64,000 nucleotides of DNA, taken from assembly GCA_003439945.1 (NCBI GenBank), contig QVRM01005391.1:48507-112506 (forward strand). The letters are read 5' to 3'. The translations under genes were made by a program, and so were the position numbers. The notes under the pieces are model-generated. The model had not been told where the DNA came from. It saw nothing but the letters and a program-made list of their open reading frames with translations, and did no database searches. Each line of letters starts with the position of its first letter. Positions within the stretch are counted from its first letter, which is position 1. This document shows, piece after piece, positions 25,606-36,094 of this stretch. Source of the stretch: Dermanyssus gallinae (lineage: Eukaryota > Arthropoda > Arachnida > Mesostigmata > Dermanyssidae).

Positions 25606-25842
25606 GCTAGAGGCCTCAAAGCGAGCATGGGAGAAGGCACTTTTCACAACATGAGAAGTCACCGGGAGCCGCAGGGGATGACATCGACAGACACCGACAC
25701 ATGGACACACAAACCCCAGTCAGACACAATAAATCAATGAAGTTACGAACAAGTATGTAAGTAAGTAAGTGAGTCAGTCAGCCAGCCAGCTAGCCGGTTA
25801 CCCAGCATCCGAAACAGTAGCATGTTAGCACACGAAACCTAC
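23120..25842. other. intron or leader region, repeat-rich
   Basis: It contains GTT/GTA/CAA short repeats around 23780-24250 and a (TA)n tract at 25555-25602. A 60-codon minus frame next to a GTAGGG donor at 24349 is phase-incompatible with the exon chain and was not accepted. Confidence 0.5.
25555..25602. repeat. (TA)n microsatellite
   Basis: About 24 TA units. Confidence 0.95.
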
Positions 25843-26071
25843 TTGCGAGACCCCCGACAGATTGAGGATAGGCGTCGAGGCGCAAGAAGACAGACCCGCC
25901 CCCGCACCAGCACCCACGCCCCCACATGTTGGAAGCAGCCACGGCGGCACGACCTGATCCTCGTCGCAGAGAGCGCCACTGCCATCGGCACCGACTTCCG
26001 AAATCTCGAGCGAGGGCGGCGCGCGGCCCAGGAGCATGGCGGCCGCATCTGCATGCACTGAAAACGGATAG
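25843..26071 (-). CDS. RhoGAP gene exon, C-terminal to the RhoGAP domain
   Basis: 229 bp bounded by a strong acceptor (TTCTGTTTTCAG|C) and donor (CAA|GTAGGT). It starts in phase 2, as required by the exon ending at 28228, and ends in phase 0. The peptide begins YPFSVHADAAAMLLGRAPP and runs through EISEVGADGSG, an acidic stretch, PPWLLP and a Gly/Ala linker to LNLSGVSQ. No domain is recognised; it reads as a linker after the GAP domain. Three other minus-strand frames are open upstream only because of pyrimidine-rich intron sequence. Confidence 0.7.
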
Positions 26072-26332
26072 CTGAAAACAGAAAAGAAAAATGACACAAA
26101 GAGAAGACGGAGAAAGAGAGACACACACACAACAAACAGAGAGCATGAAAAACACAAAAGAAGAGAAAGATGAAATACAAGCCAACAGACAGCACGATCC
26201 ACACAGAGAGACATATACAGAGACAGCAGTGTACGCAATGCCGAACAATGATGATATCATGTTAATCATGTCTTCTCCATTGAACAGTTTCTACTAACTA
26301 ATAAGGTGGCTCATAGCTCATGTGGCGGTTGG

Positions 26333-26518
<186 letters not shown>

Positions 26519-26885
26519 GGTGTCAGTGCAGCCAAGCATGACAATACGTATCTGTAGATACCAACGCATAGTATATAAGTACTTCATCTATCGCGATGAA
26601 TACTGTTCTTACTTATATGACTACTAAAATTGCTCTAACGCGTTGCAACTCTGCCACACCACTTGTGATACTGAAAGCACCGTTGTCTTCACTCACTCGA
26701 GACAGACGTGATAACGTCAACTGCCTTGAGTCATCTTGTCATCTTGACACCAGCAAGATGAGAAGTTTGGCGACTTTACGTGACGACATCGACGACAATG
26801 TGTCAACTACATGTAGCCGCGGCTGCATGTACATGTAATGGCTGGATTGATGCTTAGCGTAGCTGGCTGGTAAAATGCACCGACA

Positions 26886-27160
26886 AGGTTGTCGGTGTTG
26901 TTGTTACTCAGGCTGCTGTTACCGAGGTTGTTGTTGTTGTTACTGAGGTTGTTGCTGTTGTCGGTATTGTTGTTGTTGTTACTGAGGTTCTTGCTGTCGG
27001 TGTTGTTTTTGTAACTGAGGTTGTTGCCGGTCTTGTTTTTGTAACTGAGGTTGTTGCCGCTCTTGTTTTTGTTACTGAGGTCGTTGTTGTTGTTTTATTG
27101 TTGTTGTTTGTTGTTGTTGTTGTTGCTGTTGCTGTTATTAATGTCGTTGTTATCGAGGTC
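26886..27160. repeat. (GTT)n-rich imperfect minisatellite
   Basis: GTTGTTGTTACTGAGGTTGTTGCTG-like units recur about every 27-30 bp, grading into plain (GTT)n. Confidence 0.8.
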
Positions 27161-28227
27161 TGTTCTTGTTGTCGTCGTCGGTGTTTGTTGCTACTGCTGT
27201 GGCGAATTTTTTTTCTTTATCGTTGGTGATATTCTTTCTGCTGTTGCTACTGCCGGGACTGTTGTTGTTTGTGGCTGTTACGTGTGCCAAATACGTTGCG
27301 ATCTTGCATGACCACCACCAGAACGACCATTGTCGTTCGCTCTCAGATGTAAGGCGGCACGCGCAAACGTCGCCGCCGTTGTTGTCGTCGCCGACAGCGA
27401 TGGCGCGACTATCGAGAAACATGGCAAGGGAGAGAGCCTGCAAACCAAAGTCAAATGCAATATAGCCGTAAACAGCGTCGGCCCGGCCCGACCTGGCCCA
27501 GCTCAGCCCAGCCCGACATATCATCCGACCTCCTCCACTTCGAGGCTATTTTGGCTAGCCAAATGGCCTGGTCGTTTTCGGTCATTCCCGTGAGGCAGCA
27601 TGTGCTCTCATTCGTCCTACCAGGCCAAACATAGACTAGAAACGGTTAGTTGGACGAACGGATAGAACAACGGCTTGCCGTAGGTAGCTTCGACATTCTA
27701 GCTCCTTCCTCCTCCCGCCCCATTCCAGCCCAGCCTCCACACCGCGTGAAAATTCTGTCGCTCCTGTCGCTCGCCGACGACACCGCTTGGCTCTTATGCT
27801 TTCCACTGACATGCAGCACATTTTGTGTTGCAGCAGCAGCAACAGCAGGGTCAAGAACAACTTTATCAAATTCACGAGAAAGAGCAATCAAGAAAGAGAG
27901 AGAGAGAGATCAATTGTAGGATCGCTAACACAGCAGTGCACTTTATACAAGTCGACACCGAATACTTTAACACCACCAATAACAACTAAGAAGGGAGGAC
28001 ATTACAAGGACTCTTTGTTGCTGGAATCTGCATTCCCCGGTATGTATTAAAATACATATATATATATATATAATTTTTTTGCGATAATTTAGACAGCGTG
28101 TGGAGTTGGCATAGGTGGGTATACATATATTTGCATGTGCGCATCGATTACTGGTACAAGGTCTCGTCTATCGAAAAAAGTGTGATGCATGGCGTAGATG
28201 ACGCGTGGTGGGATCGACGACGCATAC

Positions 28228-28364
28228 CGATCAGCGAAGATCCATCCGTCGTCAACCCGAAGCGCTCGGCCCGTCATCCGTGCGTAGTATTCGTAGTTTT
28301 CGCGGCCATACACGTTGCTCGAGCCAAACTGCTCAATCAAAAACCGCATTGCCCGGGTGGCGCT
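28228..28364 (-). CDS. RhoGAP gene exon, end of the GAP domain and conserved extension
   Basis: 137 bp between acceptor CGTTTGCAG|AGC (phase 0) and donor CG|GTATGC (phase 2). It encodes SATRAMRFLIEQFG, the last helix of the RhoGAP fold (other GAPs have a similar R.M.FLI..F helix), followed by NVYGRENYEYYARMTGRAL and RVDDGWIFADR. The phase matches both the exon ending at 35728 and the one starting at 26071. That makes the chain across 7.4 kb and 2.2 kb introns internally consistent. Confidence 0.75.
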
Positions 28365-30083
28365 CTGCAAACGAAAAGCAACACGACACACGCCATCGCG
28401 TTAGTACTACTAGTCAAGTGTACACGCCCAGATAGAAATATGTATGTATATATATATATATATTAATTATTGCATCACCTTTTGGTATTGTTACAAATAC
28501 ACATATATATATATATATATATATAAATGATTGCTACTGGAGGAACAATAGTTATATATATATATATTTAGTGAAAAATCGGTAAGAGCGGATGGACAAA
28601 GAAATACGTTACAATATATACCCATGTGTCTAAAATGTCAGCACTTCTCTTGTATGCACACCAAATTCACTATTTATGTTTACTACATATAGCTATATAA
28701 TAAAAAAAATGTTTTTTTAGTATTATTATTATTTTTTTTAAAAATATATATATACGCGCATATAAACATAACCAGATGTCAGTTAACTGATATTGTTGTG
28801 ACGCCTATTATCTCTTTTCTACTTGCTTTACCCATCATTGGCTTTCTCTCTTCCTTTAACGAATTGTCTGAACGATACACAGGAGACAGTCGCTCATCGC
28901 CTCCCACGCTTCTGATTCCGGTCGCCGGTCGTTATCCTCACGATTCTGTCGTACTGCTGACATTACTTCTGCTAATATTACATATATTCTCGTCAAACTC
29001 GAAATTCATCCTGTAAGACGAATGAAATCGGGATTTTGCGGCGACGATTTTGTGCAGATGTGCAAACGTACAAAAGTACATTTCAACGGAGCGAAAAAGA
29101 ACAGAACCACGCCCCTCCTTCACTTCAGTTTGAACGGGAACCTCTACCTCTATCTCTTGTTAACAGGCGGTAAAAATTCGAGTCTCCTCCGTTCGATCGT
29201 CTACTCACTGTCGCATGTACAAGCGCAACAATTCCAACCAACAGCAACCTAATGCTTTAACAGAATCCGTAGCAATAACAGAACAAACTGTACTAATAGT
29301 AGTAGTAGTAGTAGTTGATGTCGTTGTTGTAGTAGCAGCTAAATATACGGCAGATATTTTAATCACAAATAACGGCGATGTCAAAACGATGACTCTCGCC
29401 AGCGAGTCAAAAGGACGAACTACTTATACCCCACGTGTTGTACAAAGCAATCGCTCTTGTTGAACCGACTGTGCGAGACCTGAATTGAGCTCGACTAATC
29501 ATCTCGAGGACGGTCGCTCAATTGTCCCGCTGTATTAGGTTGTGGTTATAACGTCAGCAACAATAATCAGCAAGCATTCCAGCTCAGCTTTTACATATAA
29601 GGTTCAGTTTATTGATATGCTCCTAAATTTAGCCAATTTATATGAAGATGGGGGTGGGGTGACAAGCTAACTTGTAAGCTTTTTTTTTGTATATATATAT
29701 ATATATATATACTGCTGTTGAGTCGAGTGTTGTGGTCTAGGATTGGTGGAAGCGATGACACTTCCAATCCATTAGAGAGGGTATTATTATACCACAAATA
29801 TTCTTACTTCGACTGGCCGGTACTAAGATCATCAGCACTAAGAATACTTCGAATTGCTCGATCGAGTGGTTGGCACTACAAGCAGCAGTCCCCCCGATAT
29901 AGCACCTTCTCGCTTACGGGTTTTGGTTGCCGCTTAGCTAAATCAGCTTCAATATCTAGTAAATCAATATATCACCCACATATGCATCAGACTATCAGAC
30001 GGCCGGCAAAGCGCAAACTCAGGATTCCACGCACTGTACAATTACCTCTCGCTCTCCATCTCTCCTCTCTTTCTCTGTCTCTA

Positions 30084-30119
<36 letters not shown>

Positions 30120-30668
30120 CATACATATATATACATACCGGGACGAGACAAAATAAATGTAACTGCCGAGAAAAGCCAGCACCTAGCATGAGCAGTCATG
30201 ACTCAACGCCGATGTGGAGGACACGTCGTATAAATATGTACATGTGTATGTCTGTCTGTATGTATCTACAACATAAATAGATTGTCACTTGGCCGTAATG
30301 GAGTGTCCCTCTGCCTGTCTGTCTGTCTGAGGTGTCTGTTCTCTCTGAGCCCTGCCTAATCCGGATGAATGGGGAAGCGAGCACGCGACGAGGGAAAAGA
30401 GCTCTCGACGCGCGAGATCATCACTGCACCACTGTGTCCGTGACAAACCAGCCCAGCGTGCCCAGAGTGTCAAATCGAGAGGCCTTTCGATGTTCGTGCG
30501 TGTGTCGTACCGTGCCGTGTTGTCTTGTTCATGTCGTCCTACGCCTGCGACGATCTGTGAATGAGCTGATCGGCCTGCGCTGGCTTGGCTCGCCACATCG
30601 ACGACCGGCCACTAATAAATAATAATCCCACCCTCCCCTTGATGCTGATTCTGCTGGGTTGACCACAA

Positions 30669-30850
30669 TGACGACGACGACGATGACAACAACATCAACA
30701 ACAACGGCAGCATCAACAACAACGACAACAACAACAACAGCATCAACAACAACAACGACAACAACAACAGCATCAACAACGACAACAACAATAACGGACG
30801 CAACAACGACAACAACAGCAACTGTAACAACAACAACAACAACAACAACA
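30669..30850. repeat. (CAA)n/(GAC)n trinucleotide block
   Basis: Imperfect ACAACA, GCATCA and ACGACA repeats on the plus strand. Confidence 0.9.
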
Positions 30851-31751
30851 GCAAGCAGCCGGTCTCAATCCGCCGCCCCACGTCACCTTTGCAATTCTTA
30901 CGCCCGTCCCTCTCTTCCTCCCAACCGCCAGCGCAAACAGAAGCAAACAAACTAAATATTTCATCAAGGCGTTAGCAGTGGTCGCACACGCGAAACCGAA
31001 ACAGTGGTAGTAATTACAACAGAGGAGTCAGCGAACAGATACATTTAGAAACATCGCGGAGCGTGAACCATCACGATAGAGCAGTTTTCACCCAGAGAGA
31101 GAGAAAAATAAGGGAGAAGGAGACACAGAGCGAGGGGAGAGAAAGGTGGAAGAGAGGGCACGAGTAAGAAATGGACAATGAGAACATCAGTTTTCCATGC
31201 AACACATGGAGCAGATGATAGCGGATACCAGCTGTACAAATAATCGAAATAAATACTCGCGGAGTGCTGAATCAAATCAAATTCACGAACGCCAGGCAAA
31301 GAATCTCGTTAATCAAATAGGAGTGAGAAAAGATGGGGTGGTATGGGAAAGTACGTTAAGGTATTGGCGCGGAGAGGTGACAAAAAATTAGGTGAAACGT
31401 AGTTGAGCCATACCCTCGGAAAACCTAGCGTTTTGCTCTGTAGATCAGAACAGAACAACACCTTATAGTCACGCTTGGTGGTCAGCCGGTATAACGTAAA
31501 AGAGAAACATCGGAAAACGTCAATTGCACAATTGATCGCGTTGTTCGTGGCCGGTATCGTGTATCGAGAGGTTGTTGTTGCTGTTGACGTTGTTAACCAG
31601 CGATAAAAATCAATGCCAAGGAGTAAAGCGAGGGTATGCAAAGAATGTAAGATTACACCACTCGAGCAATTTGCATACACCGATATACACGCACACACAC
31701 ACACGCCGCACAGAGATACACTGCTGACAAGAAAACGGATACAGATAATAA

Positions 31752-31929
31752 CGTTTTCGGGCTGACCCTCAGCCAAGATTTAACGTTCATGGGACTGCTT
31801 TTCACATTGCTTCATAGACGGACCCCCATATATACAAATGTGCAACAGTGGGGCTCGAACCCGCGCACCTATGTGTGTTCTCCCGTCGCGAGGTGCAGGT
31901 GAATGCACCACGCCACTACCGGGCTCGAC
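31752..31929 (-). mobile_element. tRNA-derived SINE, copy 1
   Basis: The minus strand carries the full family pattern. A tRNA-like head runs from GTCGAGCCCGGTAGTGGCG through an A-box-like region to a B box, GGTTCGAGCCCC. The body follows with GGGTCCGTCTATGAAGCAATG and GAACGTTAAATCTTGGCTGA, and the 3' end is CCCGAAAAC. Imperfect flanking repeats (GGATACAGATA and GGAATCAGATA) fit a target-site duplication. Confidence 0.85.
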
Positions 31930-32666
31930 GAGGAATCAGATACATACGACGATAATGTGCTGTACATGTGCATCGATGTGCCAGTGTTGCGTATATGAAG
32001 AACGCATATAGCACCGTTAAGGCACCCACATATAGCAACGAAAACAGGAGTAGCTGTATAAGCCACCCCCCCGTAGCTTTCTGCAAGAAAATAAAAATAA
32101 CAAGAATGCTAATAATAGTATTAATGCTAATAATCACACACTAATAGTGACGACAACAGCAACAGGCTTTAGACAGGGATCGCTTAGTTGGAGCAATTAG
32201 TTTATGACGCCACTCGCCCCCTAAAACGTTGACCATACTGACTGACCACGACGTTACGCTGGAATTGCTTGCTATTAAGCACAGCCGGCAGCAACAACAT
32301 TGACTGCTAATCATCACAACACACCAACTTGCTCTTCGTAACAACAATAATAATAATAATCATCATCATCACCCTCATAACCATCATCCCCAACATGTGG
32401 AACATCAACATCATCGTCTTGAAAATCGACGGCAAAAGCAAGCGGACGGGTGGGCGACATATGTTTAAAAAATCAACGTTCGAACAACAAATTAAAACGA
32501 CCCGTCTCCGCGCGCCCTACACCTTTCCCATACTTGATAGAAGTACATACGTTTTTCAGTCAAGACCAACCCTTATTAAAAAAGAAAGAATTAATCATAA
32601 AGCAATAAAAAAGACCACGCCATCACAGTAGTAAAGTATATACTAGCAGTGAATTTGCTACTACAC

Positions 32667-32842
32667 TTTTTCGTGCTGACTTTCAACCAACATTTAGCGT
32701 CGACGGAATTGCTTTCGCATTGCTTCGTAAACGGATCCCATAAATATAAACGCGCAACGGCGGGGACCCGTGCACCTATGTGTCACCCCCGGTCGCAAGG
32801 CGCACGCGAATGTACCACGCCGCCACCACCACCGAACTCGAC
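32667..32842 (-). mobile_element. tRNA-derived SINE, copy 2
   Basis: The same head and body as copy 1 on the minus strand, more diverged (GGGTCCCCGCCG at the B box). It directly abuts the candidate exon at 32866. Confidence 0.8.
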
Positions 32843-32865
32843 GCCCTATACTTCCTGGCAGGAAC

Positions 32866-33067
32866 CAAGCAGCCTCGATCCGATCCACATCCCTGGGCGA
32901 CATTCCCGCCCGTCCGCCTGCGCCGACGCCGATACGCCCGCTTAACGCCCCCGCGGACGTCGATACAGCCAGCGTTGCACTGCACATCATGCTGCTGCTG
33001 CCGGGGGCTCATCAGCACACCGAAGAGATCAGCAAGACGTTTGTCGCTAGCCAGCCACCCGGAACGG
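32866..33067 (+). CDS. candidate exon of unknown protein
   Basis: Between a CTGGCAG and a consensus donor (ACGG|GTAAGT), one plus frame has a balanced composition (SLGDIPARPPAPTPIRPL, ASVALHIMLLLPGAHQHTE, ISKTFVASQPPGTG). The minus strand is also partly open. The exon has no recognised partner and lies antisense within an intron of the RhoGAP gene. Confidence 0.3.
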
Positions 33068-33743
33068 GTAAGTCGAAATATGACAAGACGACAGCAACAA
33101 CGATAACAACAGCAACAGCAGCAGCAACAACAACAACAACAGCAACAACAACAACAACAGCAAGAACAACAACGACCACAACCATACCAAGAAGGGCAAC
33201 GAAAATAAGAGCCATATCGATGGCAGCAATGACGACGGCAACAACAACGACAGTCGAGGTAATATATTTGAGAACTATGAAATGCACATCCCACAAGTGA
33301 GTTGAAGAATTCTTTTCAGTCGTTTTTGGCTGTCAAAGACGTTTAAGTCGTGGTAGCGTAGGAATACCTGTATACCCTGCAGAGTTTGTGTGTAACAACA
33401 CGCATGAATTCTCCGTACGGAAAATATATTTGGTACACACACCAACTTTCCCCATACATTTGCACGATCCTATGTGTGTGCTATGGCATTTGGCTGAGAA
33501 TTCAATTGAACGAAAAAAAACTTAAAATGCCAACCGAACGATAGGCTCATTAGTAACGAATAATGGACTCATTAAGAGCAAGCGCGGCACTAAACCAGCC
33601 CGTTCGGCTATTGGCAGTTCGTTAAATTTGTTCAGTACCTACTCCAATTCAGAAATGCATACACAACCGGCCGTCCGGCTAAAAAAAGCTACGGAAACGT
33701 AGAGCATACTCATAAAAAGTGTACATTCAATGGAATTTGCGAT

Positions 33744-33833
33744 TTCTCTCTAATCTTAACTTGCAACTTCTCTTTAATCTAAACTTGCAACTTCTCTTTA
33801 ATCTAAACTTGCAACTTCTCTCTAATCTAAACT
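33744..33833. repeat. 24-bp minisatellite, about 3.8 copies
   Basis: The unit CAACTTCTCTTTAATCTAAACTTG is repeated with one or two changes (TCTCTAATCTT variant at the left end). The 24-bp length keeps a frame open on the minus strand, but nothing suggests it is translated. Confidence 0.9.
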
Positions 33834-34725
33834 GACAAAAAACGATTCCAAACCCGACGTAGTTAAAAAAAAAGTGAACAGAGCAGCGGTTTGTCATTTG
33901 AGGGGGTGGGATTGGCGTTTCGGTGCGAACGGTAATCGTGCTATTTGTCACACAATGAACTTCCCCGATAGAAGTCACTGCTGTCTAAAAACACGTGGTG
34001 ACCAACCAAGTGGTAACGACGACGACGACCCAGAGAGAGTGCGATGGCGTGATGCCTATAGGAACGTGACACGAGCACATCGGTGCGTGACAAGTTCCGA
34101 CTGAGCATAATCGTGAGCATATGTCGTGACAAACTTCTTAACCCAGCTGCTGCTGCTGCTGGGAGTCATGCGATTGCTCGACTAGTGGCACAAACCCGTA
34201 ACAGCATGGCCGCCGATTCTTCTGCTAGAAAGCATATCGTGGGGGTAGTTGTATGCATGCATGCATGCATGCGCATGAATGCGGGAAACAACCGAGATTG
34301 CCGTGCACGCACAAGTTCTGTCTACTCGTTGCAGGAAACAATGAAACATGTCTCGAGAGGCAGACAAAGTCATGTCTTCTCTTTGTCTCTCTCTTTCTCT
34401 CTATTTCACTCTTGCTTTTGCTGTCTTGCTGTGTCTCTGGAAACACGTAGACACTTGGAGCACGCTTAAGGAGTGCATTTATTATGAAAAACAACAGCAG
34501 CAGCGTTACTATACGCAAAATCTAACAAAAATGTTGTTGCCCCTCACGTCGCATATTGCAGCAAACAGTAGATCACTGCTAGCAAAACATTTTATCCACT
34601 TTCTTGTTCTCTCATGATGCACATATATACGCGTTCGTGGGTATGTTACACCACTTATAAGGCATAAACACATTTTGCTACACTTCATAAATATGCAGCA
34701 GCCGAAAGCGATAGCCTTTCCGCAG

Positions 34726-34776
<51 letters not shown>

Positions 34777-35727
34777 TGAGACGGACGACGCCCACGTTTT
34801 GAAATCTGTTACAGCTAAGCGACTCTGGCGATCGGGTAACGAAAACGAGCCATTTTACGTGGGCTACCCTGACAGATTCGACAGGTGCAGACACACAGCT
34901 AAATAGAGAAAGAGATGCATGTTCAATTGATGATGCCAGAAAACGCAACAACGTCTAGTGTGCACAATGAAAGCAATTAAGAAGACACCACATATATAAG
35001 ATCTTGGTGTATGGTGGTCAGTTTCCTTTCGATTTTGTTCATCATCACTTTTTCTTCAACTCCGCATTATTATTATTATTATTATTAAAAACTTAACAGT
35101 GCTGTTTGCAAAGTACTTACGAAAACCATGTAAAAATCCAAAATACAAGAATAATGTCAACAATAATGGGGGCCCTATCAACAAACACTGTACCACCAAC
35201 AACAAAAGAGTCAGCAGGCCAATAGCAAAGTAAATAATAGTAATAACAACAACGACAACAATAACAACAACGGCAAAAATGACGTCAACGACACAGTACC
35301 AGACACAATCATATCAATGGGATCAAGAACTTGTTTAACACTATGTATGTGTTTCGGTAGGGCAGTTTGCACAGCACATTGTTTTCTCGGTGCAAGTTTA
35401 TAATAGCGATTGTATGATGCTAATGCAAGTTTATGATAGTGGCGCTGATACTTCAACAATGAATACAAATAAATTATCCAGAGCAACGAGAGATATAACA
35501 ATGAAACATAATTATACAATTTGCGGTGTAACAACAACAACAACAATAATTATGTGTACGTCAACGTATGGCTGAGTATTGTTTCGTCTGTCATTGCTGT
35601 CATTTTCTGCTGCTATCGCCTTTGTTGTTGTTGTTGTTGTTCGTTATTATCGCTGCTGCTGCTGTTGTGGCTATCTGTTGTTGTTGTTGTCGGTGTCAGT
35701 GCTAGCAATGGCTCTACTAGAACTCAC

Positions 35728-35915
35728 CTTAAACTTGACGATGTCCTCCATTCTGGCAGTTTTGTTGATTCCGTCGCACGAGCGGAAGAATGACGGTGCA
35801 ACGCTCACACCGAGAGCTTCGGCGCTCATTCGATTCGTTTCGCTGCCGCCCGCGATTGTGCGCAGGGTGCCGCAGATCAACACGAGTAGACGCTGCGTGA
35901 GCAGTGGAAGACTCC
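35728..35915 (-). CDS. RhoGAP gene exon, central RhoGAP domain
   Basis: 188 bp with acceptor TCGTCGCAG|GG and donor AAG|GTGAGT; it starts with two bases of a split codon and ends in phase 0. It encodes SLPLLTQRLLVLICGTLRTI, then SETNRMSAEALGVSVAPSFF and KTARMEDIVKFK. The LP....LL...LR.I and N.M....L.....P..F pattern is the diagnostic second half of a RhoGAP domain, and the Asn of NRM is the conserved one that contacts the GTPase. RhoGAP domains speed GTP hydrolysis by Rho-family GTPases at the cell cortex. The LINE lies in the intron just upstream. Confidence 0.88.
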
Positions 35916-35961
35916 CTGCGACGACAACAACAATTCACATCAGACGCCATTATTTAACTTG

Positions 35962-35962
<1 letters not shown>

Positions 35963-36003
<41 letters not shown>
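35963..36003. repeat. (TA)n tract at the 3' end of the LINE
   Basis: About 20 TA units abut the LINE 3' end, which reads ...GGTCCATATAAATATATA on the minus strand. It may be the target tract, the element's own 3' tail, or both. Confidence 0.9.
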
Positions 36004-36009
<6 letters not shown>

Positions 36010-36094
36010 GGACCGACATAGCCCGCCGGCAAATTTATTTGTCCATGTTGTCTGTTATCACAATGTGTCACATAACGCACTGAAAACTAACGAC

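Larger units (their letters stand above)
28365..35727. other. 7.4 kb intron of the RhoGAP gene, repeat-rich
   Basis: It holds (TA)n tracts, a (CAA)n block at 30669-30850, two SINE copies (31752-31929, 32667-32842), a candidate plus-strand exon (32866-33067), CAA repeats to about 33190, and a 24-bp minisatellite (33744-33833). Nothing else is recognised. Confidence 0.6.

Noticed and set aside
31850..31929. Possible tRNA gene (B-box-like GGTTCGAGCCC)
   Set aside because: It is the head of a SINE: no cloverleaf can be drawn, and the same sequence recurs with a shared body in other copies.
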